Position numbers and translations under genes: made by a program
Shown: in pieces, positions 25,625 to 32,829 of the stretch
How the letters are laid out: every line of letters begins with the position of its first letter
How positions within the stretch are numbered: the stretch's first letter is position 1
Notes under the pieces: generated by a model
What the model was told of the DNA's origin: nothing
Database searches by the model: none
What the model saw: the letters and a program-made list of their open reading frames with translations, nothing else
DNA from: Porphyromonadaceae bacterium
GTDB lineage: Bacteria; Bacteroidota; Bacteroidia; Bacteroidales; Paludibacteraceae
Length of the DNA: 33,011 bases
Assembly: GCA_905372135.1 (NCBI GenBank)
Contig: CAJPNS010000008.1
Location: 1 to 33,011 of the forward strand
Direction: 5' to 3'

Positions 25625-28351
25625 ATGAACAAAGTATTTTTATCTCTATCAATCTTTTTATTGTGTTCGGTAGCAGCCATATCGCAAACAGTAGTGAAGG
25701 GCTATGTCAGAGACGCCTCTACCGAAGAACCGATGGTTGGAGTCTCGATACAAATCGAAGGGACTCTCGACGGAACTCAGACAGGTGCCAACGGAGAATA
25801 CTCCCTAACCGTGCCTGACAATAAGAATCTGATATTCTCGTATGTAGGCTACCACACGCTGGTAGTAGCAGCCGACAAAGCATCGGATGTAAGGTTAAAA
25901 ACAAACTCTATCGAGTTGAAAGACATCACCGTTACTTCGCAGATAGCGATACAGAGGAAGACTCCCGTAGCCGTATCGAACGTATCTTTCGAGACTATCG
26001 AAGAGAAGATCGGCAATGCCGAATTTCCCGAAGTGCTGAAGTCGACCCCCGGTGTCTATACCACCAAAAACGGCGGTGGATACGGCGACTCGAAGATAAA
26101 CATGCGAGGCTTCAAGTCGGAAAATATCGCCGTAATGGTCAACGGTGTGCCCGTAAACGATATGGAATGGGGCGGAGTATACTGGAGCAACTGGGCAGGT
26201 CTTGCCGACGTTACCCGTACTATGCAGACTCAACGAGGTCTGGGAGCCTCGAAAGTATCGTCGCCCTCGGTGGGTGGCTCTATAAACATTATCACCAAAG
26301 CCCACGAAGCCAAAAAAGGCGGTTCGGCTCAGTATGTTATAGGCAACGACGGATACAACAAAGTATTGTTCAATATCTCTTCGGGTAAGCTCCCGAATGG
26401 CTGGGCATTCACTGTGCTCGGTTCGCGTACTTGGGGTAAGGGATATATTCAAGGTACAGACTTCGAGGGTTGGAACTACTTCCTCAACGTATCGAAGATT
26501 ATCAACGACGACCATACACTCTCGTTTACCGCCTTCGGAGCACCGCAAGCCCACTATCAGCGCAGTGCATACGATCAGCTCACTATCGCCGAATGGCAGC
26601 GGGTAGGCAACTATATGAACGGCAATAGCCCATACAAATACAACTCTACATACGGTTTCGACAGCAAAGGACAACGCCGCACTTCGGCATTCAACCAATA
26701 TCACAAACCTCAGCTTTCGCTCAACTGGAACTGGGATCTCGGTAACCGCAAAAGCCTATCGACTGTAGTATATGCCTCTATCGGACGAGGCAACGGCTAT
26801 AGCGGACAAGGCGGTTACAACCTGCCGGGTGCTGCCACAAAATATATTTATAGCAATTGGTACGGAGCATCGAACGGTCTGGTGAATAACACATTCCGCA
26901 ACGACGACGGTACATTCGCTTACGACAAGATAGAGGCTATCAACGCTGCAAGCACCACAGGGTCGCTAATGGCTATGAGCAAAAGCAAAAACTACCACAA
27001 CTGGTATGGACTTATCTCTACATTTACCTCGCCATTGTCGAAAAACATCGACTTCTACGGCGGTGTCGACTTCCGTTACTACAAAGGCGTACACACCAAC
27101 GAACTGATAGACCTATACGGAGGTAAATATTTCATCGACGAGGCATCGCGTAAGAACGTAAAAGCAGTGAACAACGCTGCTGCTGCCGACCCCAACTGGA
27201 AGATGCAGAAACTCCAAGTAGGCGACGTAGTTTACCGCGACTACGACGGATATGTAGTACAAGAAGGAGCATTCGGACAGGTCGAAGGTAGCTTCTTGGA
27301 GAAAGCTCTTACGGCTTTCGTATCGGGTTCGTTGTCGAATACTACCTATTGGCGTTACGACCGTTTCTACTACGATGCTGAGCACGCTCGTTCGAAGACG
27401 CTCAACTTCTTGGGATATACCATCAAGGGCGGACTCAACTACAACTTTGCCTCGTATCACAACGTGTTCGTAAATGCCGGCTATATAAGCAGAGCTCCAT
27501 ACTTCTCGGGCGGAGCATTCTTGCAGTCGATAACGTCGAACGAAATCAACAAAGACGCCATAAACGAGAATATATTATCTCTCGAACTCGGCTACGGTTT
27601 CCATCATCGTTACCTCAAGGCTACCATCAACGGATATTTTACCAAATGGATGAACAAAACTATGACACGTGCCAACGAATACAGCTATACCGACGCATCG
27701 GGAGATATAGTGAACGAACGTGCTATCATCAATATGAGCGGAGTAAACGCCCGCCACATGGGAGTAGAATTGGAGTTGCGGTCGAATCTGACGAACTGGC
27801 TCGAGCTATCGGCTATGCTGTCGCTCGGCGACTGGCAGTGGGATAGCAATCCTATCGGATACTACTACAACTCGCTTGGACAGCCCTTGGCAGACCTCAA
27901 AGGTACTGTCGCCGATGCTATCGGTAGCGGCAACCACGCTTGGTCGCAGCTCAACCTGAAAGGTATCAAAGTGGGTGGCTCGGCTCAGACCACATACGAC
28001 TTTGGCGTTACGCTCAGACCCGTAAAAGAGCTTCGACTCGGACTCAATCTCAACGGTATGAGCCGTCTGTTTGCCGACTATACCATAAGCAGCAGCAACC
28101 TGATAGTAAACAAGCCTTACGACTTCGCTCAGCCTTGGCAGGTGCCGGGAGCAGCTCTGGTCGACTTCAATGCAAGCTATCGTTTCAAGTTTGCCGGTAC
28201 TACAGCAGTAATATCGGGCACTTGCCAGAACCTATTAGACCAAGTATATATCGCCGACGCCACCAACGGCAACGACGGTACTTGGCAGACGGCACGCGTC
28301 TTTTACGGTTTCGGCAGAACATGGACTACAAAACTCAAAATCAATTTCTAA
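25625..28351 (+). CDS. TonB-dependent outer-membrane receptor paired with a repeat lipoprotein
   Basis: An outer-membrane receptor of 908 residues. Order: signal peptide (about 1-20, ending AAIS-Q); carboxypeptidase-regulatory-like domain (VVKGYVRDASTEEPMVGVSIQIEG, about 21-100); plug (IEEKIGNAEFPEVLKSTPGVYTTKNGGGYGDSKINMRGFKSENIAVMVNGVPVNDMEWGGVYWSNWAGL, about 120-190, then VGGSINIITK); and a barrel ending in WTTKLKINF. It is not a SusC protein. The ATG at 25625 follows the promoter box; an in-frame TTG at 25610 is rejected because the ATG gives a clean signal peptide. The lipoprotein gene starts 27 bp after its stop, so the two probably form one surface system. The ligand is unknown. Confidence 0.92.
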   Translation: MNKVFLSLSIFLLCSVAAISQTVVKGYVRDASTEEPMVGVSIQIEGTLDGTQTGANGEYSLTVPDNKNLIFSYVGYHTLVVAADKASDVRLKTNSIELKDITVTSQIAIQRKTPVAVSNVSFETIEEKIGNAEFPEVLKSTPGVYTTKNGGGYGDSKINMRGFKSENIAVMVNGVPVNDMEWGGVYWSNWAGLADVTRTMQTQRGLGASKVSSPSVGGSINIITKAHEAKKGGSAQYVIGNDGYNKVLFNISSGKLPNGWAFTVLGSRTWGKGYIQGTDFEGWNYFLNVSKIINDDHTLSFTAFGAPQAHYQRSAYDQLTIAEWQRVGNYMNGNSPYKYNSTYGFDSKGQRRTSAFNQYHKPQLSLNWNWDLGNRKSLSTVVYASIGRGNGYSGQGGYNLPGAATKYIYSNWYGASNGLVNNTFRNDDGTFAYDKIEAINAASTTGSLMAMSKSKNYHNWYGLISTFTSPLSKNIDFYGGVDFRYYKGVHTNELIDLYGGKYFIDEASRKNVKAVNNAAAADPNWKMQKLQVGDVVYRDYDGYVVQEGAFGQVEGSFLEKALTAFVSGSLSNTTYWRYDRFYYDAEHARSKTLNFLGYTIKGGLNYNFASYHNVFVNAGYISRAPYFSGGAFLQSITSNEINKDAINENILSLELGYGFHHRYLKATINGYFTKWMNKTMTRANEYSYTDASGDIVNERAIINMSGVNARHMGVELELRSNLTNWLELSAMLSLGDWQWDSNPIGYYYNSLGQPLADLKGTVADAIGSGNHAWSQLNLKGIKVGGSAQTTYDFGVTLRPVKELRLGLNLNGMSRLFADYTISSSNLIVNKPYDFAQPWQVPGAALVDFNASYRFKFAGTTAVISGTCQNLLDQVYIADATNGNDGTWQTARVFYGFGRTWTTKLKINF

Positions 28352-28378
28352 TTAACCGCAAAAACAAAGTATAATAAG

Positions 28379-29794
28379 ATGAAAAACATATTAGGTTTAA
28401 TAATCGCCGCAACGCTCATCACATTTACAGCGTGCGACTACAACGGCAAAAACTTCCCCGGATACAACAAAGACGTCCCGACCGATATACGTACCGTTGA
28501 GTACACTATGACCGACGACGACTACGGCATGGTAGCGAGCAATGCCGGCAATAAGGCTATGGCAAAACAAGAAGGAGTAGAGAAAGCTCTTGCGGCTGTG
28601 GCTTCGAAAAAGGCTTTCAACAAACAGATAAAAGCCGATAAGTACGCCCCTGTAGTAGTAGCTTACCGTTTCCCCGTATTCGACGACGGCACTGCCGTAA
28701 AGCTCACCTATAAGTATATCGAAGAGGTGCCAAAGCCGCTCTATACCGATACTATTGCAGCAAGCAAGCCATATACGCTCAATAAGAACGACTACGACAC
28801 CGCCTATACCACAGCATCGGATACGGCTTATTTCAAATCGGTAGCACAAGTAAAGAGCAATATGGGCAAGATACTGAAAGGCAAGTTCCCCGCCGCTACA
28901 CCCGACTCGATGATACTCGTAACATACGACCTAAAAGTATCGGGAGCAACCGTAACCACTACGGCTCTATGGCGACTTGTTGCGGCTCAATGGTCGGAAT
29001 ATGTCAATGCCTCGGTATACATAATGCAGAAAGCCGATTATACGTCGATGAACTTAAAGTACGACAACTTCTCGGGTACGCAGGCAGATAGCTATTTGCC
29101 CGTTTTCCTCAAAAGCAAATATCCCTACATGGCGGCAGACAAAAAGCTCGGTATAGTGTACAAACATTTCAACTCGGGCAAGACCACTATAAAAGTAGAC
29201 GAATACGTATACGACGGTTCGGTGTGGGCAAAGGTTCCGAACGCTGTGGAAGAGACACATACCGACCAGTTCGTAAAACTCAATGGCAAGTGGGTATACA
29301 ACCCATCGGTCGCACTCGACCTCTCGGGACAGAGTGCCGAAGTACAGGCTTACTATCAGGCTGCCGTCGACTGGGTATGGGAGAATATTGACCAGCCCGC
29401 AGGCTGCTCTGCCAAAGGACAAGGATATGTAACGTCGTTCGGCAATAGCGATTATTACGGCGGTATGACAGCTCGATACAACAACGTCGACCTAAACGTT
29501 ACCAAAGCTCGCGAACAGACCGCTGCCTCCACTATAGAGGCTATCAAAAACGCCTATCCCGCATCTATGACCGACGAGCAGGTAGAGGCTAAAATGAAGC
29601 AACAACTCATCGCCGAACTAAACGGTATGCTGCAGAAGATGCACCCCGACGCTGTACCGGTAGAGGGCATCGATGTAATATACACTATAAAACTGCCTTT
29701 CTACCGCAAAAATTCGCACTCAATACAATACAAAGTTACTGCAAAAGGTAAGTTCGAATACGTAGAGGGCTCGTTCAAAGATTTGGGCAAATAA
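28379..29794 (+). CDS. Putative outer-membrane lipoprotein with three degenerate tandem modules; function unknown
   Basis: A predicted lipoprotein of 471 residues with a lipid-attachment cysteine at 19 (FTAC-DYNGKNFPGY). I do not recognise a SusD fold. Three modules repeat in the N-terminal half. Each opens with Y-T/I-M/L-x-x-x-D-Y (42-49, 132-139, 214-221) and carries a basic-aromatic-proline triplet (RFP at 97, KFP at 169, KYP at 247). In all three a Y follows exactly 14 residues after the first base of the triplet (Y111, Y183, Y261). The C-terminal part has DQFVKLNGKWVYNPSVALDLSG, then AVDWVWENIDQP and an AAAS-TIEAIKNAYP helix region. It is probably the surface partner of the upstream receptor and is followed by a terminator. 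A ligand-binding role is inference. Confidence 0.8.
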   Translation: MKNILGLIIAATLITFTACDYNGKNFPGYNKDVPTDIRTVEYTMTDDDYGMVASNAGNKAMAKQEGVEKALAAVASKKAFNKQIKADKYAPVVVAYRFPVFDDGTAVKLTYKYIEEVPKPLYTDTIAASKPYTLNKNDYDTAYTTASDTAYFKSVAQVKSNMGKILKGKFPAATPDSMILVTYDLKVSGATVTTTALWRLVAAQWSEYVNASVYIMQKADYTSMNLKYDNFSGTQADSYLPVFLKSKYPYMAADKKLGIVYKHFNSGKTTIKVDEYVYDGSVWAKVPNAVEETHTDQFVKLNGKWVYNPSVALDLSGQSAEVQAYYQAAVDWVWENIDQPAGCSAKGQGYVTSFGNSDYYGGMTARYNNVDLNVTKAREQTAASTIEAIKNAYPASMTDEQVEAKMKQQLIAELNGMLQKMHPDAVPVEGIDVIYTIKLPFYRKNSHSIQYKVTAKGKFEYVEGSFKDLGK

Positions 29795-29814
29795 AATTAA
29801 CTTTTTCATAGGGG

Positions 29815-29859
29815 CTACTCCCTTTCGGTACACGTGTATCGGAGGGGAGTAGTTTTTTT
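29815..29859 (+). terminator. Intrinsic terminator after the receptor-lipoprotein pair
   Basis: CTACTCCC (29815-29822) pairs with a GGGGAGTAG arm ending at 29852, with an inner self-complementary segment around CACGTG in the loop. Seven T residues follow at 29853-29859. It lies 20 bp after the lipoprotein stop codon. Confidence 0.88.
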
Positions 29860-30001
29860 GCTGTCGTTCCGATGCCTCCTCCGACAAAAAATTAGGGGCT
29901 TTTCACTCGGCTAAAAACGATATTTTCGGGCAATTTTCAGCTCCTCCGTAAGAGACTGTATATGAACCCGTTGCGGAACGATATTTTCTTTCAAAAAAAA
30001 C
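29860..30001. other. Non-coding spacer with a duplicated 12-mer before repeat array A
   Basis: No gene was recognised. The 12-mer AACGATATTTTC occurs at 29916-29927 and 29977-29988. Its AACGAT part matches the core of the 22-bp repeats in the opposite orientation to the adjoining array. Confidence 0.45.
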
Positions 30002-30111
30002 GTCCTATCGTTTTCACTGAAACGTCCTATCGTTTTTCCCAAAATGTCCTATCGTTTTTCCCAAAATGTCCTATCGTTTTCTCCAAAATGTCCTATCGTT
30101 TTTTATCAAAA
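30002..30111 (+). repeat. Array A: five 22-bp direct repeats upstream of the HU-like gene
   Basis: GTCCTATCGTTTT begins at 30002, 30024, 30046, 30068 and 30090, a perfect 22-bp period with no spacer between units. Copies 2 and 3 are identical over the whole 22 bp. Copies 1, 4 and 5 vary only in the last nine bases, where most end C-A-A-A-A-T. A possible decayed copy (CATCGTTTC) lies near 30138-30147. The array ends about 60 bp before the HU-gene promoter box. The short period and absence of unique spacers exclude CRISPR. Confidence 0.93.
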
Positions 30112-30170
30112 ACAATACTATTATTTTTTTTAAAAAACATCGTTTCTATTGTTTGAATAAAAATTTTTAT

Positions 30171-30178
30171 TACTTTTG
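30171..30178 (+). promoter_or_regulatory. -7 promoter box for the HU-like gene
   Basis: The plus strand reads TACTTTTG followed by C, leaving a leader of about 80 bases to the ATG at 30264. A TTTG at 30152-30155 lies upstream but is closer than the usual -33 spacing. Confidence 0.55.
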
Positions 30179-30263
30179 CCATCAAAGATATAGATAAAAC
30201 ACCTATAAGAATCGACCTTAGAGAAAACATTAATATTAGTAATAATTTAATCTTTTAATCGTT

Positions 30264-30680
30264 ATGGACTACTCCCTTAATTTACGCAAGATGAACGTAG
30301 GAACAATGAAAGGAAAAGAATTGTTCATTGCAAGCCCTGTTTGTCAGAAACAGCGTGTTTCATTCGAGAAACTTTGTGAGCGTATGGCGGAAGATACTAC
30401 CGTCGGCGAGGCTGATATTGCAGCCGTATTCTACAAGTTTCGTAAGGTACTCAACCAACTTTGTTCGGAGGGTTATATAGTCGATGCTGGACCTCTCGGA
30501 TCGTTCCGCCCATCGTTTACCTCGAAAGCGGTAGAGAAAGAAGAAGATTTCAAGCCCTCGCTCTGTATCACTAAGACACAAGTGCTCTTCACACCTACGC
30601 AGGAATTTCGTCAGTTGAAGAATGTCGAGTTCCATCGCGTAGAAAAGCAAAGCAAAGGTAAAGAGAAAAAGAAAAATTAG
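30264..30680 (+). CDS. HU family DNA-binding protein (Bacteroidetes HU-HIG type)
   Basis: A small basic nucleoid-type protein of 138 residues related to HU/IHF. It starts with a short extension (MDYSLNLRKMNVGTMKGKELFIASPVCQKQRVSFEKLCERMAEDTTV), followed by the helical dimer core (EADIAAVFYKFRKVLNQLCSEGYIVDAGPLGSFRPSF). GPLGSFRPSF corresponds to the strand leading into the HU DNA-binding arm. The tail after about 120 is very lysine-rich. This layout is the Bacteroidetes HU-like type rather than classical 90-residue HU. It lies directly downstream of repeat array A and is convergent with a TPR gene, sharing the terminator between them. Whether it binds the repeats is an open question. Confidence 0.87.
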   Translation: MDYSLNLRKMNVGTMKGKELFIASPVCQKQRVSFEKLCERMAEDTTVGEADIAAVFYKFRKVLNQLCSEGYIVDAGPLGSFRPSFTSKAVEKEEDFKPSLCITKTQVLFTPTQEFRQLKNVEFHRVEKQSKGKEKKKN

Positions 30681-30752
30681 GTATACGGATTTACCCGCCA
30701 AAACTAGTTAAGCGGATAATATTTTAAAAGTTTGATTTTCATGTTGTGCCAG

Positions 30753-30790
30753 CCCCTCCGAGAGATTCGGCGGGGTTTGCTGTTTTTTTT
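30753..30790. terminator. Terminator in the gap between the HU-like gene and the TPR gene
   Basis: A 9-bp stem with one mismatch (30753-30761 with 30667+100 to 30775, that is 30767-30775) around a 5-nt loop is followed on the plus strand by T-rich sequence with eight T at 30783-30790. It serves the plus-strand HU-like gene and may also act on the opposing transcript. Confidence 0.75.
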
Positions 30791-30801
30791 CGAGTAGCCG
30801 T

Positions 30802-31539
30802 CTACTTCGTCGCCTCGACTGCTTCGGGTAGATACTTCTGCCTTACGATTTTGAAGTTTGGCTCTCGGTCGAGCAGCCGTTCGTACAGTTTTAGGGCTTC
30901 GGCATGCCTGCCCGTCGCTTGGTAACACCTCGCTTCGAGCAAAAGCAGTTTGAGATATATCCAGTTGCGCGACGTCGCCCCCTGCTGCTCTATGACCTCT
31001 ATGGCACGTCTGTAGTATTTCAGGGCTTGTCGCTTATCGCCGCCGAAGATGGCGGGCGGGTAAAACAACGAATTACCCTTGTCGAAAAGTATGCGCGGGT
31101 TGTTCGAAGCTATCGACAGAGCACGGTCTATCAGCTGCCGACTTCGGCGTCCGAGCGTAGGAGCTTTGAGCCGATTGAGCGAGACGGCATAGCTCGTGAA
31201 GACACCGCTATAATCGATAGCCTCAGCGTTGTTGGGCTCTTTAGCCAAGACGATAGCGATATAACGTTCGGCTCGAGCGATATTTCGCCCGACGGCATCG
31301 TGTTGCTTTTCCTCGGCGAGCATCATCGTATAGCCGTAATAGCAGTGAATGAGGCTCATCAGAGAGGCTATGTTGGTGGTGTCGGTCTGTTGTTCGCAGC
31401 GTCGGGTGAGGTTCTCCCAACGTTTTACGTCGTTCAAGATGTATGCCGTGTAGGTTTCGGTCTTCAGGTCGGTCTGTGCGTCGAGTGTGGTCGTTGCCAT
31501 TGCGATAGCTGCTATCAGTATGTAAAATCTCTGTTTCAT
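30802..31539 (-). CDS. Secreted or periplasmic tetratricopeptide-repeat protein
   Basis: A protein of 245 residues with an N-terminal signal peptide (MKQRFYILIAAIAMATTTLDA, cleavage near 21). The rest is helical. A clear TPR-like unit is WIYLKLLLLEARCYQATGRHAEALKLYERLLDREPNF near 195-232. Earlier helical pairs (AERYIAIVLAKEPNNAEAIDYSGVF, and ALKYYRRAIEVIEQQG) fit further degenerate repeats. TPR domains bind other proteins, so this is probably a periplasmic scaffold or assembly factor; no partner can be named. It is convergent with the HU-like gene, and repeat array B ends at about its upstream region. No perfect TAnnTTTG box was found before it. Confidence 0.82.
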   Translation of the reverse strand: MKQRFYILIAAIAMATTTLDAQTDLKTETYTAYILNDVKRWENLTRRCEQQTDTTNIASLMSLIHCYYGYTMMLAEEKQHDAVGRNIARAERYIAIVLAKEPNNAEAIDYSGVFTSYAVSLNRLKAPTLGRRSRQLIDRALSIASNNPRILFDKGNSLFYPPAIFGGDKRQALKYYRRAIEVIEQQGATSRNWIYLKLLLLEARCYQATGRHAEALKLYERLLDREPNFKIVRQKYLPEAVEATK

Positions 31540-31574
31540 CGCTTTGTGTGTATGTTTTATTGATATTTATTTAT

Positions 31575-31714
31575 GAAAAAATGTCTGTATTGTTCGGGTA
31601 AAACGATTGTTGTTTTTAGGTAAAATGATTGTTTTTCTTGGGTAAAACGGTTGATGTTTTCTGCTAAAATGATTATTGTTCTTGGGTAAAAAGATTATTG
31701 TTTTCTGCTAAAAC
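31575..31714 (-). repeat. Array B: 22-bp direct repeats between the TPR gene and the second CPBP gene
   Basis: The word TAAAA recurs at 31599, 31621, 31643, 31665, 31687 and 31709, an exact 22-bp period giving five full units from 31597 plus a partial sixth. A decayed unit lies at 31575-31596. The core reads TAAAACGATT or a one-to-two base variant. A higher 44-bp period is also visible: TTCTTGGGTAAAA at 31635 and 31679, and TTTTCTGCTAAAA at 31657 and 31701. On the opposite strand the core is AATCGTTTTA, the same as in array A. Units are more diverged than in array A. Confidence 0.9.
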
Positions 31715-31725
31715 TCTCGTCGTGC

Positions 31726-32721
31726 TCACCGCCGAAGCACGTAGTAATGCACTAATCCCATTACTTCCATCGTCAGTGCGATACAGATATGCACGACGAC
31801 ACCTCCCCATATATGCCTCGTCTGGAACGCCAAAGCCCCCAATATATATCCGCCGAATACCGACGAAATAGCCTCCATAAGCGGTTTACCGAAGTGTATC
31901 GAACAGTATACCGCCACCATCGGCAACACCGCCGAACGCCCCATTATCACCGCCATTCCTACTACGAGCGTACCGCGGAAGACAAGTTCTGTCATCACGA
32001 AATCGAATGCGTAAGCTGCCTCGTACAGCAGCGTGTACTCCCAAGTACTCATCCCAAACACACTCTCGACGTACCAAGGGCGGAACTGCGGATATGCCTC
32101 CAAGAAGTCGGCCGTGAACGACGTAAGCACCAGAAACGGTATCATCACCACAAACAACGTCAGATACGCCCCGATATGTCGCGGGTGGCGGGCGATGCCG
32201 TATATGCCGTTCACACGGCGGTCTATGGTAAGTTTCAACACCGTAAGCGGCAGCAAAAACACTGCGGCACATTTGAGTTGCGATATTATCGATTTCAAGT
32301 ACCACATCTCGGTGTGCAGAAGCCCTGCTATACTTAGGTTTCGGTACGAATAAAAGCCTATGGCGAAGCCGTAGAGCAATACGAAAAGTCCGCTCTTGGC
32401 GTAGAATCGCGGGTTGCGGAGCGTCCGATAGTCGCGTCGAAGATAGAGTGTCGTCGCTGCCGATACAAGATATACGGCGAGATAAAACAGCGGCATCACC
32501 CACCACGACGCCCCCGTCGCGTAAGAGCGTGAGAGTACCTTGCTGTCGAGTCCGAACTCGTAGTTTATCACGAGCAGCACCACGACGAATACCGCCGTGA
32601 AGGCGTAGGCACGTCTGTCGAAGTCTTTGCGAACGAAGTCTGCTACTTCCGCCGCCAGCACTCTGAGCGATTTTTTTATGGAGATATGCATAAATAGGGT
32701 GTTTAGGGTATCTTTCGGCAT
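31726..32721 (-). CDS. CPBP family membrane protein with altered first catalytic motif
   Basis: A polytopic membrane protein of 331 residues in the CPBP intramembrane protease superfamily. The C-terminal third holds the motifs: T244-E245-L-V-F-R249-G in place of EExxxR, Y-C-S-I-H276 for the second motif and H311 in WGGVVVHIC for the third. The N-terminal part has several membrane segments and a cytoplasmic basic region. The missing first glutamate could reduce or change activity, although the second Glu and both His remain. The start could be ATG 32721 or the in-frame ATG at 32691; the latter gives a more natural membrane-protein start, and the promoter boxes at 32730-32737 and 32757-32764 do not decide between them. 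It ends 12 bp from repeat array B. Confidence 0.8.
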   Translation of the reverse strand: MPKDTLNTLFMHISIKKSLRVLAAEVADFVRKDFDRRAYAFTAVFVVVLLVINYEFGLDSKVLSRSYATGASWWVMPLFYLAVYLVSAATTLYLRRDYRTLRNPRFYAKSGLFVLLYGFAIGFYSYRNLSIAGLLHTEMWYLKSIISQLKCAAVFLLPLTVLKLTIDRRVNGIYGIARHPRHIGAYLTLFVVMIPFLVLTSFTADFLEAYPQFRPWYVESVFGMSTWEYTLLYEAAYAFDFVMTELVFRGTLVVGMAVIMGRSAVLPMVAVYCSIHFGKPLMEAISSVFGGYILGALAFQTRHIWGGVVVHICIALTMEVMGLVHYYVLRR

Positions 32722-32729
32722 ATATTACG

Positions 32730-32764
32730 CAAATATACTTTCCCGAAAATTCTCGGCAAAGGTA
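32730..32764 (-). promoter_or_regulatory. Two possible -7 boxes for the second CPBP gene
   Basis: The minus strand reads TACCTTTG at 32764-32757 and TATATTTG at 32737-32730. The first gives a leader of about 30-60 bases and is the better candidate; the second would start transcription almost at the 32721 ATG. Confidence 0.5.
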
Positions 32765-32821
32765 CGAAAATTACCCATACCCTCAGCCACTGCCACCGCC
32801 CCTCATTCCCATACAATTTTG

Positions 32822-32829
32822 TATCTTTG
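32822..32829 (+). promoter_or_regulatory. Outward -7 promoter box near the right edge
   Basis: The plus strand reads TATCTTTG followed by C, the same strong form seen before purM and the receptor gene. No plus-strand gene starts before the window ends at 33011, so it should drive a gene or RNA with a long leader beyond the edge. The 180 bases after it hold only a 12-codon ORF (ATG at about 32839) and no recognisable RNA fold. Confidence 0.55.

Noticed and set aside
25895..26704. A long minus-strand reading frame (269 codons) within the receptor gene
   Set aside because: It is antisense to a well-supported TonB receptor, has no recognisable motif and has an atypical Cys/Tyr/Val/Ser-rich composition. 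The same applies to antisense frames at 11668-12363, 13891-14442 and 22464-23036.
30002..30111. CRISPR array
   Set aside because: Units abut with a 22-bp period and have no unique spacers; no cas genes are in the window. The same holds for 31597-31714.
29962..30156. A 64-codon plus-strand reading frame across array A with a repeating peptide pattern
   Set aside because: The 22-bp period is not a multiple of three, so the array is read in three frames in turn and gives a 66-bp pseudo-repeat in protein. No start signal or homology is evident, and the frame is best explained as a by-product of the DNA repeat.
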